Assembly: GCA_963704025.1 (NCBI GenBank)
Contig: CAVPGP010000001.1
Coordinates: 930,001 to 994,000, forward strand
DNA: 64,000 nt
Reading direction: 5' to 3'
From: CAVPGP01 sp963704025
Lineage (GTDB): Bacteria > Actinomycetota > Thermoleophilia > Gaiellales > Gaiellaceae
Positions within the stretch are counted from its first letter, which is position 1, and each line of letters begins with the position of its first letter. Shown in pieces: positions 23,937 through 32,489 of the stretch. The position numbers and the translations under genes were made by a program. The notes below the pieces were generated by a model. It ran no database searches, was not told where the DNA came from, and worked only from the letters and a program-made list of their open reading frames with translations.

Positions 23937-24788
23937 TTACGGGACGACGCGCTCGAGTGCCTCGGCGAGCTCTGCGAGCTCCGTCTCGTCCGCGAACGGA
24001 ATCTCGACGCGGTTGCCGGCAACCTTCGGCTCGACCCCCGTCAGGCGAGCGAGCGCGTCCCGGACCCTGGCGGCGAGCTCGGGATCGACCGGCGCCGCCC
24101 TCCGCGGCTTCGTCCGGGCGCCTGACCAGCGGGCGGCGCGCTCCGCGGCACGGACGGAGAGCCCCTGGCGGACGATCTTACGCGCCAGGTGCCGCTGCTG
24201 GGCGTGGTCCGGAACGGCGAGCACCGCGCGGGCGTGACCCTCGGTCAGCTCACCGCGCTCGAGCATCGCGAGCACGTCCTCCGGCAGCTCGAGCAGACGC
24301 ATGCGGTTCGACACGGACGGCTTCGAGCGGCCCACGCGCTCTGCGAGCTCGCCGAGCGAGAGCTGGAACTCGTCCGTCAGCAGCGCATACGCGCGCGCCT
24401 CCTCGACCGGGGACAGCTGCTCGCGAGCGACGTTCTCGACCAGGCCGAGCAGCAGCGTGTCTCGGTCGTCGGCCTCTCGGATCACGGCCGGGAGGGTCGT
24501 GAGCCCGCTCTCCTTCGCCGCGCGCCAACGCCGCTCGCCTGCGATCAGCTCGTAGCCGCCGGCCGCCCGCGGGCGAAGCAGGACGGGCTGGATCAGGCCC
24601 TGGCTCCGGATCGAATCCGCCAGGCCGGCGGTGGCCTCGTGGTCGAAGCGCCGCCGCGGCTGCTTCGGATTCGCGTGGATCTGCTCGACGGGCACATGGG
24701 CCAGCTCCTGGCCCTCGCCGCCGCCGATCAGGACCTCGAAGCCGCGGCCGAGGCCGCGGCGCTTCTCAGGCTGAGGCACGCTCGACAA
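23937..24788 (-). CDS. parB: Chromosome partitioning protein ParB
   Basis: 283 residues. N-terminal ParA-activating region (KRRGLGRGFEVLI), CTP-binding ParB/Srx domain with HANPKQPRRRFD, GGYELIAGERRWRAAKESG and ENVAREQLSPVEEA, a central HTH (LSLGELAERVGRSKPSVSNR) that recognises parS, and a C-terminal dimerisation domain (VEPKVAGNRVEIPF). It loads onto parS and organises origin segregation. It overlaps parA by 23 bp. One parS-like palindrome is noted at 8681. Confidence 0.97.
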   Translation of the reverse strand: MSSVPQPEKRRGLGRGFEVLIGGGEGQELAHVPVEQIHANPKQPRRRFDHEATAGLADSIRSQGLIQPVLLRPRAAGGYELIAGERRWRAAKESGLTTLPAVIREADDRDTLLLGLVENVAREQLSPVEEARAYALLTDEFQLSLGELAERVGRSKPSVSNRMRLLELPEDVLAMLERGELTEGHARAVLAVPDHAQQRHLARKIVRQGLSVRAAERAARWSGARTKPRRAAPVDPELAARVRDALARLTGVEPKVAGNRVEIPFADETELAELAEALERVVP

Positions 24789-25529
24789 GCTCCATCGCCA
24801 CCTTCCAGTAGGCGTCGGCGCCGCGCGAGCGGCGGTCGTACGCGATCACCGGCAGCCCGTGGCTCGGCGCCTCGGCGAGGCGCACGGAGCGCGGGACCTC
24901 CGTCTCGAACACCAGGTCGCCGAAGTGCCTCCGCACCTCGTTCGCGACGTCCCCGGAGAGCCGCGTGCGCGCGTCCACCATCGTCAGCAACACGCCGCCG
25001 ATCGCGAGCTTCGGGTTCAGCCGGGCCTTGACGAGGTTGACCGAGCCGATCAGCTGCGACAGCCCCTCGAGCGCGTAGTACTCGGCCTGGACGGGAACGA
25101 TCACCTTGTCGGCGGCGGCGAGCGCGTTGACGGTCAGCGGGCCGAGCGAGGGCGGGCAGTCGAGCAGGATCGCGTCGTACTCCGCGCGGGCCTCGGCGAG
25201 GCCCTCGGCGAGGAAGCGCTCGCCGTCCTCGTGCTGCGAGAGCTCGACAGCCGCGCCGGCGAGCTCCGGCTTCGAGGGGACGAGGTCGAGGTTCGCGAAG
25301 CGCGTCCTGCGTCACGACCCGCTCGAGCGGGGCGCCGTCGAGGAGGTCGTAGGTCGAGACGCCGTTGGCGCGCTCGCCGAGACCCGAGGTCGCGTTCGCC
25401 TGCGGGTCGAGGTCGACGAGCAGCACGCGCTGCCCGGCCTCGGCGAGGCAGGCGGCGAGGTTGACCGCGCGTGGTCGTCTTGCCGACTCCGCCCTTCTGG
25501 TTCGCGAACGCATAGACAGTGCCGGCCAC
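24766..25529 (-). CDS. parA: Chromosome partitioning ATPase ParA/Soj (two 1-bp frameshifts)
   Basis: A 253-residue ParA is recovered if two single extra bases are removed. GTG 25529 starts AGTVYAFANQKGGVGKTTT (deviant Walker A); near 25467-25475 the frame shifts, and AVNLAACLAEAGQRVLLVDL with DPQANATSGLG continues. Near 25303-25308 it shifts again, then RFANLDLVPSKPELAGAAVE, DAILLDCPPSLGPLTVNAL and VQAEYYALEGL follow, ending at 24766. Position between rsmG and parB is standard. All catalytic motifs are intact, which argues for sequencing error rather than loss, though a real pseudogene cannot be excluded from sequence alone. Confidence 0.9.
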
Positions 25530-25542
25530 GCGCCCACAGTAG

Positions 25543-26110
25543 CTACGCGAGCGGACGCTTCCTGGCGACCCCCGGACGCCGTGGAAACCCGGCAGGAGTC
25601 GGGCCGAGCTTGCGCAGGACGAGGAACCCGGGAGGACTCTCGACGAGCTCGCCGGCCAGCCGCTCGGCCACCGCGGCGACCCGCTCCGGCTCGGCCGACG
25701 GGCCTATCCAGAGGACGACCGCGCCGCCCGGGTCGCACCAGCGGCAGCGTCCACTCCGCCGCCACCGGCGGCGGGGCCAGCGCCTTCGCGACCGCGACGC
25801 CGTACCCGTCGACCGGCTGCTCCTCGGCGCGGCCGTGCACGACCCGGACGTTGGGCAGCTCGAGCGAGCGGAGGAAGTCGCACTTCCGCCCGTTCGCCTC
25901 GAGGAGGGTCACCTCGCGGTCCGGCAGGGCCGCGGCCAGCGGGACACCGGGCGCGCCGCCGCCCGAGCCGACGTCGACGATCGGCCCCTCGAAGCCGCGC
26001 ACGAGCTCGAGGCCGCGCAGCGAGTCCTCGAGGAGCGCGTGGCGCGCCTCCGCCAGCGGGAGCGACGTCAGGCCCGGCGTCTCGACGAGGCGCCGGAGCC
26101 AGCTCTCAAG
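25543..26110 (-). CDS. rsmG: 16S rRNA (guanine-N7) methyltransferase RsmG (frameshifted, start unclear)
   Basis: The SAM-binding motif GPIVDVGSGGGAPGVPLA, then REVTLLEANGRKCDFLRSLE and VHGRAEEQP identify RsmG/GidB, which methylates G527 of 16S rRNA. After WTLPLVRPG (near 25726-25733) one extra base breaks the frame; the continuation AVVLWIGPSAEPERVAAVAE runs to a stop at 25543. Upstream of the only GTG (26002), codons for ETPGLTSLPLAEARHALLED look like the family N-terminus and reach back to about 26110, overlapping jag, but contain no ATG, GTG or TTG. The start is therefore unresolved (CTG is possible). The 568-bp span minus one base is a whole number of codons. Confidence 0.82.
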
Positions 26111-26795
26111 GAGCGAAGACGACGACGTAGCGGTTCGGCTCCGTGCCCTCGGAGCCCGTCTCGACCCCTGGGTACTCCTTCAGCCGCTCGTGCACGACCT
26201 TCCGCTCGACGGCGGTCATCGGGTCGAGCGCGATCCGCCCTCCCGTCGCCACGGCCTGCTCGGCCGCCCGCACCGCGACGCCGTGCAGCGTCTCGCGCCG
26301 TCGCTCGCGATACCCGGCCGCGTCGACGACGATCGCCTTCCGCTCCTCGTAGCGGCCCTTGTAGACGATCGCGTTCACGAGATACTGGATCGCGTCGATC
26401 GTCTGGCCGTGGCGGCCGATCAGCACCCCCAGGTCGCCGCCCGTGCACTCGACCACGATCTCCTCCGCGGACTCCCTGACCTCCATGCGGCAGGGGACGC
26501 CGATCGAGGCGGCGACCCGCTCGACGATCTCCCGCGCTCTCGTGCCGTCGGGCGACTCGCCATCCCGCTGCGCGGCCGACTGCACACGCACTGCGTCCGC
26601 TGCGACGCTCGCGAGCACGCGGGCCGGCGCGAAGCCCACGCCGAGCAGGCCGCGCTCGCCCTCGGAGAGCACCTGGAACCTGACGGCCGACTTGTCGAGC
26701 CCGGGCGCGCGCTTCTCGAGCTCCCGCAGCGCGACCCACTTCGCCTCGCCCACCGTCTCACCGGTTGCCTCGACCGTGAGCTCCTGCTCCGTCAT
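26106..26795 (-). CDS. jag: RNA-binding protein Jag/KhpB
   Basis: 229 residues from ATG 26795 (MTEQELTVEATGETV; an ATG at 26810 is alternative). Jag-N domain (1-55), a KH domain with the GxxG-like IGRHGQTIDAIQYLVNAIVY, and an R3H domain ending MTAVERKVVHERLKEYPGVE and SEGTEPNRYVVV. KhpB-class proteins bind RNA and affect cell elongation and division. Usual place after yidC in the rpmH cluster. Confidence 0.95.
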   Translation of the reverse strand: MTEQELTVEATGETVGEAKWVALRELEKRAPGLDKSAVRFQVLSEGERGLLGVGFAPARVLASVAADAVRVQSAAQRDGESPDGTRAREIVERVAASIGVPCRMEVRESAEEIVVECTGGDLGVLIGRHGQTIDAIQYLVNAIVYKGRYEERKAIVVDAAGYRERRRETLHGVAVRAAEQAVATGGRIALDPMTAVERKVVHERLKEYPGVETGSEGTEPNRYVVVFAP

Positions 26796-26864
26796 CGGCC
26801 CGTCCAGCATCTCACCGCTCGACTCTCACCGCCCAGCTCCCCACAGCTCACCCCCACAGCGCGG

Positions 26865-27697
26865 CTACCGCCGCGCGCCCTTCTTCTTCCGCTTCACGCG
26901 GCGCACCTGAGGCTGCTGGCCCGACTGCGCAGGCTTCGGCTCCTCGGCCTCCGCTTCCGCTCCGGTTCCGGCTCGGGTTCCTTGGGCGGCGTGCGCGAGC
27001 TCCGAGGTTCCCGCTTGGGCGGGGCCGGAGTCTTCGGCACGAGCCGGCGGGTCACCAGTCCCTGCCCGACCGTCCAGAGGTTGGTCGTCATCCAGTAGAG
27101 GACGAGGCCGGCCGGGAAATGCGCGACGACGGAGATGAAGACGAGCGGCAGCACCAGCAGGATCGCCCGCTGCGTCCGGTCCATCGTCGTCGACATGAAC
27201 AGCGTCGACGCGATCTGGCTCGCCGCGTAGATGACCAGCAGGAGGTAGCCGGACCAGTGGGAGTTCGCCTTCGCGGCGATGTTCGGCACGATCCCGAGCC
27301 ACGAGAGATCGGAGCCCGCCGGGACGTGGCGCGAGAAGTTGCGCAGCACGAAGTAGAGCGCGATGAAGACGGGGAACTGCGCCAGCATCGGCAGGCAGGA
27401 GGCCGCCGGGTTGATGTTGTTCTCCTTGTAGAACTTCATCAGCTCCTCGTTCATGCGCTGCCTGTCGCCCTTGTACTTCTTCTGGATCTCCTTCATCTGC
27501 GGCGCGTGACGCTGCAGGTTCTGCATCGAGTGGATCTGCCGCACGGTGAGCGGCACGAGCGCCATCCGGACGAGGATCGTGACGCCGACGATCGCCCACG
27601 CCCACGGCAGGCCGACGTTGTAGTGCAGCCGGTCGAGGAGCCACCTCATCAGGTCCTCGAGCGGGGTCAGGATGCTGAAGAGGAGCAGCTGGTTCAC
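26865..27697 (-). CDS. yidC: Membrane protein insertase YidC (1-bp frameshift in C-terminal tail)
   Basis: 277 residues after correction. The 60KD_IMP domain includes WAWAIVGVTILVRMALVPLT, QMKEIQKKYKGDRQRMNEEL and YKENNINPAASCLPMLAQFP, with five helices ending at about 215 in GLVLYWMTTNLWTVGQGLV. It inserts membrane proteins with or without Sec. The charged cytoplasmic tail is normal until near 26963, where a base seems missing. Uncorrected translation ends at 26894 in an Arg/Ser-rich sequence, whereas the next frame gives AEAEEPKPAQSGQQPQVRRV and KRKKKGARR to 26865, the basic ending expected for YidC. Confidence 0.9.
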
Positions 27698-27721
27698 ACC
27701 CGGCTCCCAGGCACGGTGCTC

Positions 27722-27928
27722 CTAGGCATAGTCGACCCCGCCCTTGCTCCACGGATGGCAGCGGAGCAGCCGCCAGGCCGCCTTCGGCACGCCGCGGAGC
27801 ACGCCGTACTTGCGGATCGCGTCGACCGCGTACTGCGAGCACGACGGGTGGTACTTGCAGCTCGCGGGGAAGAGAGGCGAGATCAGCAGCTGGTAGAGGC
27901 GGATGGGCGCGACGGCGAGGCTCTTCAC
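27722..27928 (-). CDS. yidD: Membrane protein insertion efficiency factor YidD
   Basis: 68 residues: VAPIRLYQLLISPLFPASCK, YHPSCSQYAVDAIRKYG, GVPKAAWRLLRCHPWSKGGV. The three conserved Cys and the CHPW motif are present. A small amphipathic protein assisting YidC-dependent insertion. GTG 27928 overlaps the rnpA stop (GTGA). The frame is open far upstream, but only this start gives the family length. Confidence 0.95.
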   Translation of the reverse strand: MKSLAVAPIRLYQLLISPLFPASCKYHPSCSQYAVDAIRKYGVLRGVPKAAWRLLRCHPWSKGGVDYA

Positions 27929-28311
27929 GCGACTCCCCGGGTCTGGCCGTTGACGGCTTCGCGCCCGCCGAGAGCCTTGCCCAGCACCTCGTCGATGCGC
28001 TCGCCGAGCCAGTCGAAGCCGTTCGCCTCGATCGCGTCGGGCAGGCCGGGCTTCGCGACCAGCACGTAGTCGTTCTCGTGCGGGATGGTCTCGAGCCGCG
28101 CGCGCCACGCCTCCCGGAGCTGGCGCTTCAACCTGTTCCGGGCGACGGCATTGCCGATCGCCTTCGTGACCGCGAGCCCCAGCCTCGGATCGCCGGCCTC
28201 GCCGTCGCGCTTGAACCAGTAGAGGACCAGGAAGCGCGTCGCCACGGACCGCCCCTGGCGGTAGACCGCGTCGAAATCACGGGAACGGGAAAGCCGGTTG
28301 CGGCGCTGCAC
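27925..28311 (-). CDS. rnpA: Ribonuclease P protein component
   Basis: 128 residues from GTG 28311. The RNR signature is complete: RLGLAVTKAIGNAVARNRLK followed by RQLREAWRARLE, and the N-terminal NRLSRSRDFDAVYRQGRSVA binds pre-tRNA leader. It forms RNase P with the catalytic RNA, which is not in this window. It lies 6 bp downstream of rpmH and overlaps yidD. Confidence 0.97.
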   Translation of the reverse strand: MQRRNRLSRSRDFDAVYRQGRSVATRFLVLYWFKRDGEAGDPRLGLAVTKAIGNAVARNRLKRQLREAWRARLETIPHENDYVLVAKPGLPDAIEANGFDWLGERIDEVLGKALGGREAVNGQTRGVA

Positions 28312-28317
28312 GGATCG

Positions 28318-28452
28318 CTAGGCGGAGAGCCGCTTACGGCCCTTCGCGCGACGGGCCTTCAGGATCGCGCGACCGGCGCGCGTGGACATCCGGGCGCGGA
28401 ACCCGTGCTTGCGCTTCCGCCTGCGGACATTCGGCTGATAGGTGCGCTTCAT
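28318..28452 (-). CDS. rpmH: 50S ribosomal protein L34
   Basis: 44 residues, very basic: MKRTYQPNVRRRKRKHGFRA then RMSTRAGRAILKARRAKGRK and RLSA. This is the full length of L34. GGAGG-like TTCCTCCCAT on the complement lies just upstream of the ATG at 28452. It is the first gene of the minus-strand side of the origin and is divergent from dnaA. Confidence 0.98.
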   Translation of the reverse strand: MKRTYQPNVRRRKRKHGFRARMSTRAGRAILKARRAKGRKRLSA

Positions 28453-28769
28453 GGGAGGAAGAGGGTCGAGAACGAAAAGTGCCGTCCGAGCGAACGGCGG
28501 GAGGCAGTCTACCGCAGGTGCAGATTCACAGGTTGTCCACAGCCTGTGGACCGCAAAAGTGCCTGCAGCCAGGGGGCAGCAGCGAACGGGCTCCGCAGGT
28601 TATCCACAGCTGTGGAGACCCGTGTGGATGCGCTGAAAAGGCCTGCAAACCTGGGCTTTTCCTCCCCTTCTCCTGTCCATTTTCACCCCATTGAGCGGTC
28701 TCGGGCACGTTGCTATGCTCGGCCACTTCGCCTGCCCCTCGCACTGCGGACAAGGAGTCGTCGCCCCGC
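28453..28769. other. Putative chromosomal origin oriC (rpmH-dnaA intergenic region)
   Basis: The 317-bp gap holds DnaA-box-like sequences in two inverted pairs. TTGTCCACA at 28533-28541 lies in the perfect palindrome GTCCACAGCCTGTGGAC. TTATCCACA at 28600-28608 lies in TCCACAGCTGTGGA, and a further reverse half-site GTGTGGATG is at 28622-28630. The two pairs share the context CAGGTTxTCCACAG and are 67 bp apart. A less GC-rich stretch (28636-28690) on the dnaA side could serve as the unwinding element. Gene direction changes here on both sides. The region also must contain promoters for rpmH and dnaA. The dnaA-dnaN gap is shorter and has no clear boxes. Confidence 0.75.
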
Positions 28770-30158
28770 GTGGAACGTCCAGTCGAGCCGACCGCCGAGA
28801 CCCTCTGGGCCGACGTTTCCAACCGATTGCGCGGGGCGCTGAACGACACGACGTTCACCACCTGGTTCTCTCAGGCCCGGGGCGCCGAATACGGAGCCGA
28901 CGGCTTCGTCGTCGCAGTCCCGAACAACTTCACACGGGAGTGGATCGAGGGGCACTTCCTGGGGCTCCTGCACGCAGTCGTCAAGGACTCGACGGGAAAC
29001 GAGCGGGCGGTGCGGGTCCGCGTCGACGACTCGCTCGAGCCGGCCGGCGTCCCGGTCGAGCCGCCGATCGAGGCTGTCGAGGTCCCGCCCGCCGCCGCCG
29101 CGGCCGCGGCCCCTGCGGCGTCACCCGCGGCCGGCATGAACCCGAAGTACACGTTCGACTCCTTCGTGATCGGCTCGTCCAACCGCTTCGCGCACGCGGC
29201 GGCGCTCGCGGTGGCCGAGGCGCCCGCCCAGGCGTACAACCCGCTCTTCATCTACGGGAGCACCGGCCTCGGCAAGACCCACCTCCTGCAGGCGGTCTCG
29301 AGCTACGTCCACGAGCACGGCAGCGGCATGACGACGCGCTACGTCACGAGCGAGACCTTCATGAACGACTTCATCAACTCGCTCCGCGACAAGCGCATCG
29401 AGGGCTTCAAGGCCCGCTACCGCGCCTACGACGTGCTCCTGATCGACGACGTGCAGTTCTTCGAGCACAAGGAGCGGATCCAGGAGGAGTTCTTCCACAC
29501 GTTCAACTCGCTCTACGAGGCCGGCAAGCAGATCGTTATGAGCTCCGACCGGCCGCCGCGCGAGATCTCGACGCTCGAGGAACGGCTGCGCTCGCGCTTC
29601 GAATGGGGGCTGATCACCGACATCCAGCCGCCCGACCTCGAGACGCGCATCGCGATCCTGCGCAAGAAGGTCAAGAACGACGGCATCCACATCTCGGATC
29701 CCGAGGTGCTGACGTTCGTGGCGGGCCGCGTCTCGACGAACATCCGCGAGCTCGAGGGCGCGCTGACCCGCGTCGTCGCCTTCTCGAGCCTCACGGGCCG
29801 GCCGATGACGGTCGACCTCTCCCAGGACGTGCTCAAGGACGTCTTCCCGCAGGGCGAGGTGCCCCAGGTCTCGATCGACAAGATCCAGCACGCGGTCTCG
29901 GAGCGCTTCGGGGTCACACTGGACGAGCTCTGCGGCGACCGGCGCTCTCAGAACATCGTCTATCCCCGCCAGGTCGCGATGTACCTCTCGCGCGAGCTGA
30001 CGGACTCGTCGCTGCCGAAGATCGGCAAGGAATTCGGCGGTCGCGACCACACCACCGTCATCCACGCCACATCTAAGATCGCCCGGATGATCCGTGAGGA
30101 CAGGTCTGTGTACAACCTCGTCCAGGAACTCACAGCTCGCATCAAGCAGGCGCACTAG
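28770..30158 (+). CDS. dnaA: Chromosomal replication initiator DnaA
   Basis: 462 residues. Domain I (LWADVSNRLRGALNDTTFTT, about 11-90), a variable Ala/Pro-rich domain II (about 95-120), and the AAA+ domain III with Walker A GSTGLGKTH at about 163, Walker B LLIDDVQFFEHKE at about 222 and the arginine finger in LEERLRSRFEWGL. Domain IV carries the DnaA-box helix GGRDHTTVIHATSK. GTG 28770 is preferred: it gives VERPVEPTAETLW, with AAGGAG 12 nt upstream. A TTG at 28710 is also in frame and would add 20 residues. The putative oriC lies immediately upstream. Confidence 0.97.
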   Translation: MERPVEPTAETLWADVSNRLRGALNDTTFTTWFSQARGAEYGADGFVVAVPNNFTREWIEGHFLGLLHAVVKDSTGNERAVRVRVDDSLEPAGVPVEPPIEAVEVPPAAAAAAAPAASPAAGMNPKYTFDSFVIGSSNRFAHAAALAVAEAPAQAYNPLFIYGSTGLGKTHLLQAVSSYVHEHGSGMTTRYVTSETFMNDFINSLRDKRIEGFKARYRAYDVLLIDDVQFFEHKERIQEEFFHTFNSLYEAGKQIVMSSDRPPREISTLEERLRSRFEWGLITDIQPPDLETRIAILRKKVKNDGIHISDPEVLTFVAGRVSTNIRELEGALTRVVAFSSLTGRPMTVDLSQDVLKDVFPQGEVPQVSIDKIQHAVSERFGVTLDELCGDRRSQNIVYPRQVAMYLSRELTDSSLPKIGKEFGGRDHTTVIHATSKIARMIREDRSVYNLVQELTARIKQAH

Positions 30159-30292
30159 CGTGGGAGCCTGTGCGAAACCCCGATTCGTCCCCAGACGGCG
30201 TCCCCAGCGAAAATGCGTCAACCATGCGCATCCGCGCCGTCTTCCCCGCAGTCCACACTCTCTATTACTTCTACTGGAGGATTTAAAGAGAA

Positions 30293-31420
30293 ATGATTGA
30301 TAGTGATGTGGTGGTCGGTTCGGGGATGAAGCTCACATGTTCGCGCGACGAGCTGGCGCAGCGGCTCGGCGTCGTCTCGCGCGGTGTCTCGACGCGCTCG
30401 TCCGTGCTCGTCCTGACGGGGATCCTCCTGCGCGCCGAGGCGGGCCGGCTGCACATGGCCGCAACGGACATGGAGCTCTCGCTGCGCGCTTCGCTCGAGG
30501 CGGAGGTCGAGGGCGAGGGTGCCGCGGTCGTCCCCGGCAAGCTGCTGCTGGACATCGCGCGCGGCCTGCCTGCCGACACGGTCACCTTCGAGCACCGTCC
30601 CGAGGAAGGCGTGGTCGTGATCGGCGCCGGCACCGCCACCTACCGGCTGCACACATACGCCGTCGAGGACTTCCCGCGGTTGCCCGAGGTGGACGGGACG
30701 CCGCTCTCCACGGTGGACGGCGAGGCGCTGCTCGACACCGTCTCGCGGGTCAGCCGCTCGGCCTCGCGCGACGAGTCCCGGCCCGTCCTGACGGGGATCC
30801 TCGTCAAGCTCGAGCCCGGACGGATCGTAATGGCCGCCACCGACTCGTACCGCCTCTCGGTGAAGGAGACCTCGGTCGAGAGCTCGCTGCCCGAGCTCGA
30901 CGCGATCATCCCTGCGCGGGCGCTGCAGGAGCTGTCGCGGATCGCGGTCGACGGGGAGCTCGAGCTGGGCGTGCACGAGAACTACGTGGTCTTCGGCGCC
31001 GGCGACGCGTGGCTGACGACGCGGCGCATCGACGGCCAGTTCCCGAACTACAAGCAGCTCCTGCCGGAGACGTTCGAGCACGAGGTCACTCTGCCGCGCG
31101 ACGAGCTGCTCGAAGTCGTCCGCCGCGTCTCGGTGATGGTGGTGCGCAACTCGCCGCTGCGGCTCCGCTTCGCAGAGGGCGAGCTGACGGTCTCCGCGCA
31201 GTCACAGGACGTCGGCGACGCGCGCGAGTCGATGCCTGCCGGCTACAACGGGGAGCCGATGGAGATCGGCTTCAACGCGGAGTTCCTGCGCGACGGCGTC
31301 GAGTCGATCGAGGGCGACGACGTGCGGCTGAAGCTGATCTCGCCGCTTCGGCCCGCAGTCCTGCAGGCCGACTCGGACGACTTCACGTACCTGATCATGC
31401 CGATCCGCCTCGCGGGCTGA
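30293..31420 (+). CDS. dnaN: DNA polymerase III beta sliding clamp
   Basis: 375 residues with the three clamp domains (MKLTCSRDELAQRLGVVSRG at 12; SRSASRDESRPVLTGILVKL at about 155; IDGQFPNYKQLLPETFEHEV at about 247). The C-terminus YLIMPIRLAG keeps the MPxRL partner-binding end. Head-to-tail dimers tether polymerase to DNA. ATG 30293 follows a GGAGG; ATG 30326 (MKLTCSRDE) is a possible shorter start. The 134 bp after dnaA are comparatively AT-rich next to the start and likely hold its promoter. Confidence 0.97.
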   Translation: MIDSDVVVGSGMKLTCSRDELAQRLGVVSRGVSTRSSVLVLTGILLRAEAGRLHMAATDMELSLRASLEAEVEGEGAAVVPGKLLLDIARGLPADTVTFEHRPEEGVVVIGAGTATYRLHTYAVEDFPRLPEVDGTPLSTVDGEALLDTVSRVSRSASRDESRPVLTGILVKLEPGRIVMAATDSYRLSVKETSVESSLPELDAIIPARALQELSRIAVDGELELGVHENYVVFGAGDAWLTTRRIDGQFPNYKQLLPETFEHEVTLPRDELLEVVRRVSVMVVRNSPLRLRFAEGELTVSAQSQDVGDARESMPAGYNGEPMEIGFNAEFLRDGVESIEGDDVRLKLISPLRPAVLQADSDDFTYLIMPIRLAG

Positions 31421-31430
31421 TCGTCGACCC

Positions 31431-32489
31431 CTGATCGTCGCGAGGGTCTCTCTCCGTAACGTTCGCTCGTACGCGCGGCTCGAGCTCGGGCTGGAGCCCG
31501 GCCTCGTGCTCGTCGTCGGCCCGAACGGCGCGGGCAAGACGAACCTGCTCGAGTCGCTGCATGTCGCGACGCAGGGCTTCTCGCCGCGGACGCGCTCCGA
31601 CGCCCAGCTGATCCGCTTCGGCGAGGACTCGGGTCGGATTGCGCTTCGTGGCTCGCGAGGGGAGACGGCGGTGGAGATCAGCGTCACGCTCCAGGCCGGC
31701 CAGGCGAAGCGCGCGGAGCTCAACGGGGCGAGGCTCGCAGCGGCCGAGCAGCTGCGGCGGGAGGTGCAGACGCTCGTCTTCACTCCGGATCGGCTGGCTG
31801 TCGTCAAGGGCGGCCCGGCCGCGCGGCGCGCGTACTTCGACCGGGCGCTGGCGCGGCTCTTTCCCTCGCGCGCCTCGCTGCCGGTCGAGTACGGGGCCTC
31901 GCTTGCCCAGCGGAACGCCGCCCTTCGCCGTGTGCAGCTCGGGCTGTCCGATCGCGACGCGCTGGCGCCGTGGACGGAGCGGATCGCGGCGCAGGGCGCC
32001 CAGCTCGTGGCTGCGCGACGAGAGGCGATCGCCGCACTCGGCCCGGGGTTCGCGGCGAGGGCCGAGGAGCTCCGGCTGTTGGAAGCACGCCTGGTCTACG
32101 AGGCGCAGCCGCCGACCGTCGAGGCGATCGACGCTCGGCTCGAGAAGGATCTCGACCGCGGTGCGACGGGCATCGGGCCGCATCTGGACGACGTCGGGAT
32201 CGCCTCGGGCGAGCGCGACCTGCGGAGCTTCGGCTCCCAGGGCGAGCAGCGCCTCGCCGTGCTCTCGCTGCTGCTCGCCGAAGCGGAGCTTCTGGCCGAG
32301 CGGGGCCCGAGGCCGCTTTTGCTGCTCGACGATGTGCTCTCCGAGCTCGACCCGGAGCGGCGGCGGATCCTTGCCGCGCGCGTCGCCGCAGCCGGCCAGA
32401 CGGTGGTCACCGCGACCGCGACCGACGCACTGCCGGTGACGCCGGATCAGGTCGTCGACGTGGCCCCCGGGGAGGCGGTTTCGCGATGA
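31431..32489 (+). CDS. recF: DNA repair protein RecF, apparent CTG start
   Basis: 352 residues from CTG 31431. SMC-like ATPase: N-terminal strand (M)IVARVSLRNVRSYARLELGL, Walker A VVGPNGAGKTNLLESLHVAT, QxLVFTPDRLAVVKGGP, the LSG-type signature region FGSQGEQRLAVLSLLLAEAE and Walker B LLLLDDVLSELDPERR. It loads RecA at gaps with RecO and RecR. No ATG, GTG or TTG lies between the dnaN stop and the Walker A region except GTG 31506, which would remove the first two beta strands. CTG is therefore the best start, although no Shine-Dalgarno sequence precedes it. Overlaps dciA by 4 bp. Confidence 0.92.
   Translation: MIVARVSLRNVRSYARLELGLEPGLVLVVGPNGAGKTNLLESLHVATQGFSPRTRSDAQLIRFGEDSGRIALRGSRGETAVEISVTLQAGQAKRAELNGARLAAAEQLRREVQTLVFTPDRLAVVKGGPAARRAYFDRALARLFPSRASLPVEYGASLAQRNAALRRVQLGLSDRDALAPWTERIAAQGAQLVAARREAIAALGPGFAARAEELRLLEARLVYEAQPPTVEAIDARLEKDLDRGATGIGPHLDDVGIASGERDLRSFGSQGEQRLAVLSLLLAEAELLAERGPRPLLLLDDVLSELDPERRRILAARVAAAGQTVVTATATDALPVTPDQVVDVAPGEAVSR

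Noticed and set aside
30159..30292. dnaA-dnaN gap as oriC
   Set aside because: Only 134 bp and no TTATCCACA-like box; the rpmH-dnaA gap fits better.
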